A DNA stretch of 64,000 nt from the NCBI GenBank assembly GCA_029948255.1, contig JALIZF010001801.1, positions 620,001 to 684,000 of the forward strand. The letters run 5' to 3'. A program made the position numbers and the translations under genes. The notes under the pieces were generated by a model. That model saw only the letters and a program-made list of their open reading frames with translations. It searched no databases and was not told the DNA's origin. This stretch comes from Telmatactis stephensoni (Eukaryota; Cnidaria; Anthozoa; Actiniaria; Isophelliidae). Positions 1 to 9,429 of the stretch are shown one piece after another; within the stretch, counting starts at the first letter, position 1, and the number at the start of each line of letters is the position of its first letter.

Positions 1-2057
1 AAATAACCTTGGGTGTAAGATGGTCCCCACAAATGCATGGTCAGAGTCTCTCAAAATTACTTTCTAGTTTTGCAGGTCTCAAAGTCTCAATTTTTTCACA
101 CAAATAAAACATTCTTGAGTCTCATGTTTTGAAAACATAGCAGGCTCGCCAAAATTATGCCTTGACTTTCGGGTCTCGCAAAGTCTTGCCTTGACCATTT
201 GGCACCCTTTAAGTATTCTACAGATCTGACAAGAATACATATAGATGCACATAACCTTCAATTCCATAGATCTTGATTTTCAAACTTACATCTTCATCCA
301 ATAGCCTAGCAATCTTTGGTTTACTGCTCTTCAAATGAATTTCTACATTTAAATTACTAATGGATGTCCTGTCAAAATAAATAAAAACAATTAAATGTCT
401 AAATTATTTTAGTTTTACATGGATTTTATGAGCACAAGCCCTTTCCTGAATTTTTATACATGACTGACCACATGAGGGGTTTTGAAATCCCACATTTATG
501 TATGATCGACTGTCTACTCCAACCTTGCTTTGAATCTAACATTCCATGGTCATTCAAGCAAATCTAGGAAAGATCTATTGTACCAAGTTCATTGAGACTG
601 CCTGCATGTAAGTATATGTTTCAGATATTTTAGCCTTATTTAGCCTTGCAATAAAGACTGGCCAAGGTTTAAAATTATGTCTTTAGTGTAACTATGTACA
701 GTGTAAGTACTCTCTTTTTAGAATTATGGTCAGACGTGTTACATTATGAGTTTTCCATTCCTTGCCTTTCTTTAATAATACACTAGTCGGTTACTCACTA
801 GGTACAAATGGCAGTTAAACTATTGATACAGCAAATATATTTGCATTTCCTCAATAATGTTGACCCATATATTGAGTCATAAGGACTACAACAAAGCTAA
901 TACAGTAAATTAAATGCATGACATACTCTGCAAAAAGTTCAAATTTTCCTGGATGTCCCTGTTCAATGTGGATGTCACTATTTGAGTTGGTGTATAATTC
1001 AATGACTTTTGTACCTGGTAATAAAATGATAATTAAAAGCTATTATTCAGTGAGGTGAGAATATAATTACAAAATTTGATGATAGAGTGATGGCACTTAA
1101 TCTGTGAAACAAAATCTAATAGTCAATGTCTTAATCAAAACAAAAGAGAAAACAATAGAAATATAGTGAGTACTAATGTCTGTTAATTAGACTAAATATC
1201 TATTTCTCAGGTTAAGTGCCATCACTCTAAATTATTGATGGCAAATCAATGGTTATAACAGATATGTCTGGGATTTAGTCTAATATCTCAGAGTCATCAT
1301 TCATGCTGTAATTTCCTGGAGTGGAATACCATAAACATCACTTGATAGGTAACAAAGAGAAGAAACAAGTAAAGAAAATAAGAGTAGAAGAGAGGTGCAT
1401 GAGTGACAAATCCCAGTCAGTGATCTCAAACAGAAGCACTTTGCAGGCATGCAATGACAACCCACAAATATAGTAACAGCATCAAAGATGTACTGGTCTG
1501 AGATCTATTTAATATTTTTTCAGTCAAAAAATTCACAAAAATGATGAAAAGTCACGCAGAAAACATGCAATACATATTCATACATGTATATAGTCATGCA
1601 GAAGACATACATGCAATATATATATACATATTCATTAATGTAACTCCTCTCAGGGAAAAAAATTAAATTGACCGATTTGTAATGAGTGGGTTGTTATGGA
1701 ATTATCATTCATTCTGGAACATGACTCAGAAGCAACCTATAGATCATATCAGCCGGAATTTTCTGAAGGTGTCAGTAAATTAAAAATTCCATCACTAGTT
1801 AATCAATAGCTAAGTCGTTAGAATTTTTCAGCTTCCCAAGTACCCACATGTACTTAATTATACTGTATGTGTATAAAGTAGCTGCACCACAGATAACATC
1901 TTATATAATACAGTCTAGTCTTAAACTAATTCGCTGTTCTTCATTAATAGTCCACTATAGTGTTCTATTTTTTCAGCTTCTGCAGATGCACATGTCGGAA
2001 TATAAATGTGTGAACAAAGTAGCTATATATTACTTATGACAGCTTATACTGTGAACA
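1..2057. other. Intergenic, no gene recognised
   Basis: No convincing exon or conserved protein is seen on either strand in these 2 kb. The only structured item is the 143-bp TA-flanked hairpin element listed separately at 1085-1227. The rest is AT-rich unique-looking DNA, possibly including the 3' UTR of the minus-strand J-domain gene whose stop codon lies near 2119 or 2058. Confidence 0.5.
1085..1227. mobile_element. TA-flanked hairpin MITE (GAGTGATGGCACTTA ends)
   Basis: The left end GAGTGATGGCACTTA is repeated inverted at the right end, and TA lies directly outside both (1083-1084 and 1228-1229). The arms are about 25 bp around an AT-rich centre. TA duplication and terminal inverted repeats fit a non-autonomous Tc1/mariner-type element. 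It belongs with the elements at 27911-28355 and 61105-61249, which share the plan TA-GAG...TGTGAAA. Confidence 0.75.
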
Positions 2058-2118
2058 CTACAATTCTGTTCTTCTTGAGCTTTTTCTACTTCTTCTTGAT
2101 TTGATATAGGAGAGGATC

Positions 2119-2600
2119 TCATAAGCCTTCTGAATTCTGAGCAAAGCCTTTCCTGTGAGGGTTCCTATCTGGATGCCATTTGATTGCAAGTTCCCGGTAA
2201 CGTCTTCTAATTTCTTGCTGGCTTGCACCTTCTGTTAGTCCCAGGATACGGTATACATTTTCTTTTCCACTTGGTTCTAATAATGCTTTCTTAAAGTCAT
2301 CATAAACTTTATACCATCCATTTGTCTTGACATCCTCATACAATTGCTTGACCCCATCTTTAAGCTCCAGCCATACTGGAGAGTTGAGGAAACTATTCAC
2401 TGCATCCTTTAATTTGAAAAACTGGCCATCTTCGGTGGTGGCTTTCTTAGAGACAGCTAGAGCACCATATTAGCACAAATTAAGCTTACTGATGCAACAA
2501 ATATGTCATACAGGTTTGCTTTAAAACATCGTCCATTGTACTCACCTTGTGCTGCACTTGTAACAACAAGAAATATCCATAAAACTTTGATTAACGACAT
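2119..2600 (-). CDS. Secreted or ER J-domain protein, frame broken in the J domain
   Basis: Exon 1 (2600-2546) starts MSLIKVLWIFLVVTSAAQ, a clear signal peptide, and ends at a GTGAGT donor. Exon 2 begins at 2456 after a CTAG acceptor in matching phase. It runs through a Lys-rich linker into a C-terminal J domain: VYRILGLTEGASQQEI, then YRELAIKWHPD with the HPD motif that stimulates Hsp70 ATPase. After NPHRK the reading frame ends in GFAQNSEGL and a TGA at 2119. The expected helix III (ALLRIQKAYEIL) is present immediately downstream but in another frame, which runs to a stop at 2058. A small deletion or indel is therefore likely. The J domain resembles the C-terminal one of DNAJC22, but the multi-pass membrane part of that family is absent, so I give no symbol. 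The signal peptide implies an ER or secreted co-chaperone. Confidence 0.7.
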
Positions 2601-3217
2601 TTGAGATTTATAAAAAAGACTGCACAACTTTTACAGCAAAACTAGAGAGGGCTTGAGCTTTGATTACAAGCTTCAGTTCGACACTCAGATCTTTGCCACC
2701 AGATCAGCTGTATAAGAACCTGACAAACACATGAATCCATAAAACATTAAAAAAACTTGCAAATCACATGAACAAAATCACGAGGAATTTCATTGAGTAA
2801 AACACATCACAAGAGATCACGAGACTTTCACGTTAACCACACGCCACACGAAACGAGGCGATCATAAACATTAACCAGTCAGCGGTGAATAAAGCACAGG
2901 AAGCCCAGTTAGTGTAATCATGAAAAGGGAATGAGAAACAATTCTTTATCCTCTAACTAAATCTACCAGCGATTTAGCCGATTTGGTTGAATTTAAGCCC
3001 TTTTTGCTGCTGTTGTTTTTATTAAATGGAAAAAACAACATCAATAAAAAAAGAGCTTTAATAAAGTCAACTATAAAATCAGCTGAAATCGCTGGTGGAG
3101 GACAAAAATAATTCAAATAACATTTCAGATAAGCTTTGAGGTTTTATTTTAAATTAATTTGAATGTCAATTAATTTAGTTAGAGGATAAAGATTTTTTCT
3201 CATACATTCTTTATAGC

Positions 3218-3258
3218 GGAGCTCCCGCGCGGGCCGAAGGCCCGCGCGAGCGGAGCAC
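3218..3258. repeat. GC-rich hairpin, likely end of a dispersed repeat
   Basis: GCGCGGGCC-GAA-GGCCCGCGC forms a 9-bp perfect stem with a 3-base loop inside a longer imperfect palindrome (GAGCTCC...GGAGC). It is strongly GC-rich in AT-rich surroundings. A similar GGAGCTCCGCTAT string occurs at 5384-5396, suggesting a shared repeat family. Confidence 0.5.
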
Positions 3259-4321
3259 CATACCTAAGAAAAAATGGTAACCCATCGAGTTGATTTTTCA
3301 TGGACACACAGGGAGCCCAACGGCTGTACGTCCGTCCGTACATACATACATACGTCCGTACATACGTACATACGTCCGTGTACATCGCGATGCTGATTGG
3401 CTGATTGCTTTTTGGCGCCAACTTGACGCGCGCTGACACTTTGAAAACTGAAAATTTACAAGTTTCCCTGCAGTTTTAACTTGCAAAGCTTAAAAATAGT
3501 ATTCTCGAAACCTCGTAAAAATTTAGCGATTTTGATGAACATTAATCTGTGCCAATCTTGACAGGTTAAAGCGAAAAAAACCGTACGTTTGAATTTTTTT
3601 CGGGCCTGGTGTCGTTTCAAAAACTGCTCGAAAGACGAAAGACACAGAGGATATTTTCAAAGTTGGACGACTTTTTAGTTGGATTCGTAGTTTAAAAAAA
3701 TTCCTCATAATGAATAAGTCATTGAGGATCGTGTATTCTTCGTTTCGTGAAGATGCCTTCAGTAAAGCTGCTTAAAAATCTAGCCAAAGTTGGAAATAAA
3801 TCAAGAATCGTCTGCATTGAGCGTGAAACAAGGACCAGTATGCTTCGAAAAGACAACAAGGAAAGCACTTCAAGGTAAAGACCCTGGCCAGAAAATGATA
3901 TCAAAAAGTCTCTTGTACCTATATTTGATCTTTTATCTTTGATTTGGGATTGATGACTTAAAAAAAACCTTTTATGCACGTTGAACTGTGGCCAAGTTTA
4001 AAGAAACACTCGATCAAGCCTTACATGAAATGTACAACGACATTTTGTTTTACGGTGAACTTTTTGCACTAGTTCTAATAATAATAAAATTAGTAAAAAA
4101 AAATTGATTTTGAACTTATTTCAACCCCACTAATGTGTAAATACAGCTCAAGTTTTGGTCTGGAATTTAATGAAACAATTGACAGGAAAAAAAGAAGGAA
4201 TTTTGCCATGCAAACTAGAATTGTTTTTATACTTTATTCATCTGGATGAAGTTGCTCAGTGAGCCCTGTGAAGCCTTAAATACAGACTGAAAATGCTTAA
4301 TTCCTTGTTTTCTTGTTATTT

Positions 4322-5400
4322 CAATTAGCTGTTTTTATAATCACTTTAAATTGTATTATCAGTGTAATCTGGAAGAGAAAAGTGGGAGACAAGTATTCGC
4401 CTAGCTAGTGTGTCATTCTTTTCTACATTAAATAACAAAACAAAATAACAACAACAACCACAAAAAACAAGATGTCACAAATATAGTGAAGACAGACAAA
4501 TCAATATATGTTGTTCTGTAATATTCAGGATGTCGAAAAGGTTTAATTACTTGTATCAATTTAAAAAAATGTTTTGGAGATTTTGCTTTCTATTTCTGAA
4601 AATTATGAACCCTTACAAAGTCAGTTATGAAATCTGACAGTGAATCTGAATATTAAAATTTACTGTAACAAAGGTCACTGAGCATACAAGCCCATACAAT
4701 ATACAAACCAAAACCAAAACTTATTTTAAAAATGCTTTTTAAATAATCTTCATTTCAAGTTTTTCAATTACCACAGGAAGCCCAATTCATTTGAATCAAG
4801 AACATAAAAAAATTAAAATTGAAATTGGAGCTTTGCTTTTAGGTAGTAGTTGTTTTGAGTTGTTTTACAATTTCATCTAAAGTCATGATTAGTGTAACCT
4901 GGAAGAGAGAATTCTTGTTTCGTGTAAAGACAACTATTTATCAGTGTCATTCTACTCTACATAATACAAAAAAAAAACCAAGATGCCACAATACTGTCAA
5001 GACAGAAAAATCTAAATATAATGTTCTGCAATGTCTAATTGTTTAATTGAAGGATGTTGAATTAGGTTCAGTATTTATGTGAATGAAATCAGTTTGAGGG
5101 ATTTTTGCATCCTATTTCTGAGAATTATGAAGCACTACTACTAAGTCAATTATAAAATCTGACACAAATATCTGAATAAATATCACTATGGTCACTGAGT
5201 TGAAAGCCTTATAATTCTCAGGAGACTGAAGGTCAAGAAATAAAGCTTGATCTATAGTCTTTATTTCAACTTTTACAACAAAATGCAATCTTTGTTTGCC
5301 TATTACCACAGCAAGCCCAATTCATTTGAATCAAAAACGTCAAAATAAAACAAAGTATTTAAAATTATTATTATATTTAAATGGGAGCTCCGCTATTAGG
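4322..5400. repeat. Diverged tandem duplication, about 530 bp per copy
   Basis: Copy A (about 4322-4850) and copy B (about 4851-5400) share a colinear series of strings: AGTGTAA(T/C)CTGGAAGAGA, CAAGATG(T/C)CACAA, GTTCTG(T/C)AAT, TTCTGA(A/G)AATTATGAA, AATCTGACA, then ATTACCACAG(G/C)AAGCCCAATTCATTTGAATCAA near each end. Divergence is visible by eye and there are many small indels, so the duplication is old. No coding frame is conserved between copies. Confidence 0.7.
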
Positions 5401-5499
5401 TAGTACCTAATTTTTATATTATAAATGAAACTGGGCTTCCTGTGAATACAGAATGTCAGTCGGTACATTGGTACAGCGGTAGCACTCAATAAATTCAAA

Positions 5500-8400
5500 A
5501 TGGCGGCTAACATGGTGAGGTGAGTGTTCGTATAAAACGTCAATGTTCGATTGTTTAGATCTAATTGTATTGACACCACTCTGCAGTATAAATGTTTTGC
5601 CTCGTATCTTTAACATTTTAAATCAATCTATATATATTTTTCAACGAGAATGGACACCCAATGCAAATACTCCCGGAGTAATTAATCGATAAAACCGATA
5701 ATCGATGAAAATCGATATTAATCGATGATAATCGATGATAATTAATCGATTAATATTGGAAATCGATGATTAATCGATGTCCAACGAATTTGTGACCTTT
5801 TATCGATTGCTAATCGATGACGGAAAGTATTTCCTGTGAAAGTAAACAGTAATCGATGATAATCGATGAAAATCGATATAATCGATGTTAATCGATACTA
5901 ATTAAGACATTTCACCGTGTGACTATCGATTAATCATCGATTACCGATATTAATCGATATTAATTAGCTAATTTTATCGATTAATATCGATTTATCGATT
6001 AGCTAATCGATCATCGGTTTTCATCGATTAATTACTCCGGGAAATACTATCTAGTTGTGTTTTATCTGTAAGCTTTAATACTAAACTTAGACCTCTGCTT
6101 TTTCAGGAGTTCCACTATGGCTTATGTATTTCAATCTCTTCTACCAAGAAAAATAAAGGTGAGGAGTTTCCAAGAACAGTGCTAGCTAGAGTGTTATCAC
6201 AGGGAGGGTACTCCGAGTTTAAAGTGACGGGGAGGTGCAAAAGGATTTCTTTTTTGGGGGGGACCGTTTTTGTTTTGGGGGGGGGTCGAAATTTTCGATG
6301 TACTTGTGGGGATGTTTGGGGTAAGAAAATTATGAATATATAGTATTTTTTGGTAGTTTGATTTTATGAGGATTTTTTGGGGTATTCAGAAAAGAGGAAG
6401 ATTTGTGGTAAAACATGGTTATGGTGTATCTCCCGGTCTCAAGATTAGAGCCTCAAATATCCTGGATAATTGCTTGAATTTTGAAATTGTGGCCATTTTA
6501 ACAGAAATGTACTCCCAAGTGTAGAAAGAAGGACACTTGGAAGCGTGGTCAAAAAGGATCACTCAAAAACCACCTAATCGTACCCAAATCAAAAACAAAT
6601 ACGCCAGAAGTGTTTATAAACAGTCAATCTTTATTTCAATCGTAGTCTTGAGGGATATTTCTAAGTTTTCGGTGAATAAACGTAGTAGCAAATAACTCTT
6701 GAAATCCACAGGAAGCCCAAACACCACACCAACACAATATGGTGAGCCTGTGGTATAATATAACAAGAACAATGTCAAGACAAGCTCTTTAAGCTTGGGA
6801 AAGGAAGTTTATTTAGGCATCACTGCCAAAGAGCAAGACAATGAACTCCTACCCACAGGAGGGTGGGTGGGAAGAAAAACCCAAAACAGTGAAAACATGG
6901 ATAACTGGCCTGGGACACTAAACATGGTAAACATGAGAAACAAAGCACAGGGAATGCCGGGCCAAAGGCGTCAGGCAACTTTGTTAGTGTCACTTAGTCC
7001 AGTGTCACTCAACCACCCAAATTAAGCATTTAAAAAAGTTAAATCAACCTCATTCTTTTCGTTAAGTGTTTTAAAAGGGCACATTTGTGATATCTGCTTT
7101 AGCATCCTTTTATGTAGAGACAAAAGACATAGCCATCATGTTGGTGGCCTTGATAAAAGAAAATCAAGACTAAAACCACCAACATTGCTGCCATGTCTTT
7201 TGTTCAACTCACTTCTCCAGGGAATGGTTGCAACCAAAGAATTGTGTGTATTATCATAGTGCTTTATAAAATGATGGTTAGAATTTTTTTTATTTCATGG
7301 ACAGGTTGGCACACAACTCTCAAGATTCAACAGGTACTCCTTAGTTCTGATGTTACTGTCTTTTTTTTCAATAGTACAAACAAAATAATAGGAGATGGCA
7401 GTCTAATTCCAAAGAATATCGATAAGAGCTCCACACATATTCTTGACTACATACTGCAAAAGCCGAGTTCCATACACACAAAAACTCAAAGGAAAACAAA
7501 GGAAGAAAACTTGCATGCATTCCAACAATGTGTAACACTGCAGATTGGTTTTCTGCTTACTGTCGATCCACCTTTCTCAAGCACTGAAACATTTTACAAT
7601 TTCTAAACCCTATTCACAAAGTCTGTTCTAACATCCACTGAGTAGTATGCATACCCAAAATGGCCAAGGGAATCTTTGATTTGTAGTTTCAATTCGAGTA
7701 CCTTGAAATATGTACCTGCAGACAGATGTAATGCTAAAGTATATCCAGTGTATATTCTAGTCAGCTTTTTACTCAAATTACACATTTATGTAGTCTTACT
7801 GTCACAAATGAAATCATCAAACACATCAATGCTCTTCCCGACTTTCAGTGACTTGGTGAACCCATTTTATTTGAGCAAACTAAAAGCACTTGTGAAATGA
7901 AAAGAGAGACAGAATGCAAGTGATATCAAATGTCAACGAAAACATATCAAATAGAAAACGTCACCAAACGTCCACAAATTTCACTGGCAGTGGGAAATAT
8001 GTCTAAGTCCAAGCATATTCCAGAATGAACACTGAATGTCCAGGGGCGTATCCAGGGGGTCCCAGGGTGCCCGTGACCCCCCTTTGAAAACAAAAAGATG
8101 ATAGAAATAAAAGAATCTGACTGGAGAAAGATTGAGAAATTGGAAGTGTGACCCCCCTTTGGTGGAAAATGGAAAGTGTGACCCCCCCTTTGAAATATTC
8201 TTGATACGCCCCTGATGTCGTTTTTGATTACTACTGTGCAACGTGCCATACCATGGCCACCCAATTAATTTTTTTTACAAGTTCTTCGATTGGTATAGCC
8301 AAAAGGAATTTGCAGAATCTGACAAGAAAACTCGTCAATTATTTCAACCAACGTCAGTACGGAAATACAAAAGATAATTATGTTGTTGAGGGTAAGTAAA

Positions 8401-8943
8401 ATCTGTGCTGTCACAAATGTATCGGTCAAACAAATTGGCGTTTTCTGATTGGCTAACTTGCGAAAAAATTCATTTGGTGGCCATGATAGTTCGCATGGAA
8501 CAATGAAAGGATGATATTTTTAATACACTGCCACGCTACATGCTTTATCTTTTAATAGTTCTTGGAAAACATCAAGGAATTGTATGTTACCACATTAGTA
8601 GGAACCCTGAATTCATGATATTCAAGTTAATGATATTCTACATTATTATCTATACAGTACCTGTAGTGCTTCCCTGACAAGACTTAAAAAGTCCACATAT
8701 TCAAGAATGTATAAAGTCAGGCTGGTTCAACCCGATGGCTCATCTTACACCATCAGATATCATGAGCCTTTGAGAATTATATCTTTACCAGTAGACCCAT
8801 CGACCCTTACAGACGAAGAGAAAAAAGAAAGATTACGCAGACTCAAGCCTGAAAAGCCTAAGAAAATTTACCAGATTGAAGATGATGATGGGGACTTTGA
8901 TCAACGATCTTGGACAAACTTGATTAACAAAAAGTCTTCGTAA
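5500..8943 (+). CDS. MRPL55: Mitochondrial ribosomal protein L55
   Basis: The last exon (8658-8943) encodes CSASLTRLKKSTYSRMYKV, then LVQPDGSSYTIRYHEP, ending in LINKKSS. This is the conserved core of mL55, a large-subunit protein of the mitochondrial ribosome. Upstream exons that join without breaking frame are 5500-5519 (MAANMVR), 6107-6158, 7305-7333 and 8282-8395, giving 166 residues. All but the last donor are good GT-AG sites; exon 4 needs donor AA|GTAAAA, because the stronger overlapping GTAAGT would break the frame. The N-terminus is basic and Ser-rich with no early acidic residue, as in mitochondrial presequences, and SRFN|SSS resembles an R-3 cleavage site. The protein is longer at its N-terminus than the roughly 130-residue family norm. 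The last exon is certain; the upstream model is inferred from phase. Confidence 0.82.
5672..6041. mobile_element. ATCGAT-rich fold-back element with 7-bp target duplication
   Basis: The ends CCCGGAGTAATTAATCGAT and its complement are terminal inverted repeats, and AAATACT is duplicated on both sides (5665-5671 and 6042-6048). The 370-bp interior is largely built from about 23 copies of ATCGAT joined by AT-only spacers, with a unique centre near 5788-5850. It has no coding capacity and sits in MRPL55 intron 1. The 7-bp duplication does not by itself assign a superfamily. Confidence 0.85.
6190..7120. other. MRPL55 intron 2 with G-rich repeat remnant
   Basis: G runs at 6254-6290 and the string GGGAGGGTACTCC (about 6202-6214) look like a decayed dispersed repeat. 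An ACAGGAAGCCCA motif lies at 6708-6719. An open frame at 6795-7025 has no recognisable domain and I do not call it a gene. Confidence 0.4.
7122..7201. repeat. Short hairpin repeat (CATGTTGGTGG arms)
   Basis: The arms AGACATAGCCATCATGTTGGTGG and CCACCAACATTGCTGCCATGTCT are imperfect inverted repeats around a loop of about 30 bp. The same hairpin recurs at 19347-19412. The small size and paired arms fit a minimal MITE. It lies in MRPL55 intron 2. Confidence 0.6.
8041..8214. mobile_element. MITE with CAGGGGCGTATC ends and 5-bp target duplication
   Basis: It begins CAGGGGCGTATC and ends GATACGCCCCTG; ATGTC is duplicated at 8036-8040 and 8215-8219. Tandem-like GTGACCCCCCTTT blocks fill the interior. 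It lies in MRPL55 intron 3, ending 67 bp before exon 4. Open frames across it on the minus strand are by-products of the repeat. Confidence 0.85.
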
Positions 8944-9115
8944 TGTTTTGAAGATTTGATTTTGTAAATAAATATTAATTGATTATAAAGAAACATGATG
9001 GCTTACCAGGTAAAGGTCCGTGCCCTTCGTGGTATTCTTGGGTGGTGTCGATGAAAAATATTGATTACTCAGTTGATCCCTTATTTTTGCGTACATTGAT
9101 AATATAACTTTATTT

Positions 9116-9398
9116 CCAAATGAACGTAAAATCACTAAAGATGCAATACACTTGATATACACGAAAATTCGTTTAAGTGGTTAGTTATCTTTTGTATATG
9201 CTTTGTTTACTTTTCATATAGCTGTTAGTTATTCATATTGTAATTAGGTTACTTCGCGTATGTATGTATAGAAGTTTGTTGATAGTCTCTGTAATGGTTT
9301 AAGGTTTAGGTTTAAGGTTTAATATTTATCTACTGAAGATGGCATGGGTTATGCCGAAACATGTATAGAATTAAACGAATTTTCGTATATATCAAGTG
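9116..9398 (+). mobile_element. Short Penelope-like element fragment with 13-bp target duplication
   Basis: TATAACTTTATTT flanks the piece at 9103-9115 and 9399-9411. Just inside, a roughly 30-bp segment near 9147-9176 is the inverted complement of 9370-9398, as in 5'-truncated Penelope-like copies whose 5' end is inverted. The right half carries the hammerhead fold listed separately, a hallmark of Penelope-like long terminal repeats. No reverse transcriptase remains. The class is inferred from the ribozyme and duplication. Confidence 0.6.
9317..9376 (+). ncRNA. Hammerhead ribozyme motif, type I, short stem III
   Basis: The catalytic strings CTGAAGA (9333-9339, matching CUGANGA) and GAAA (9356-9359) are both present. 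Stem II is GGCAT/ATGCC (9341-9345 with 9351-9355), with one extra U at 9340. Stem III is the two-pair AC/GU (9359-9360 with 9363-9364), placing the cleavable residue at A9365. Stem I is TCTA/TAGA (9329-9332 with 9366-9369), then GTTTAAT/ATTAAAC (9317-9323 with 9370-9376), separated by a 5-base bulge. Short-stem-III hammerheads of this type occur in Penelope-like retroelements and usually act as dimers. Whether this copy is active is not visible from sequence. Confidence 0.72.
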
Positions 9399-9429
9399 TA
9401 TAACTTTATTTACAGAGAGACATTGAATC

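Larger units (their letters stand above)
2601..5499. other. Intergenic repeat-rich stretch between divergent genes
   Basis: This lies between the divergent starts of the J-domain gene and MRPL55. It holds a GC-rich hairpin (3218-3258), a short CATA/CGTC-type simple repeat (about 3330-3382), a diverged tandem duplication (4322-5400) and four copies of a recurring ACAGGAAGCCCA-type motif (2896, 4773, 5308, 5432 inverted). No exon is recognised. Confidence 0.55.

Noticed and set aside
6795..7025. 76-codon open frame in MRPL55 intron 2
   Set aside because: No domain, no splice context, and composition like the surrounding intron.
7193..7606. 137-codon plus-strand open frame
   Set aside because: It reads through the supported exon at 7305-7333 in one long frame without homology; the rest is intronic composition.
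7947..8264. Minus-strand frames with KGGSHFPFSTKGGSHF-like peptides
   Set aside because: Translation of the tandem GTGACCCCCCTTT blocks of the MITE at 8041-8214.
8260..8355. Frame FFDWYSQKEFAESDKKTRQL overlapping MRPL55 exon 4
   Set aside because: It looks protein-like but ends at once in a stop, while the other frame joins MRPL55 exons on both sides in correct phase.
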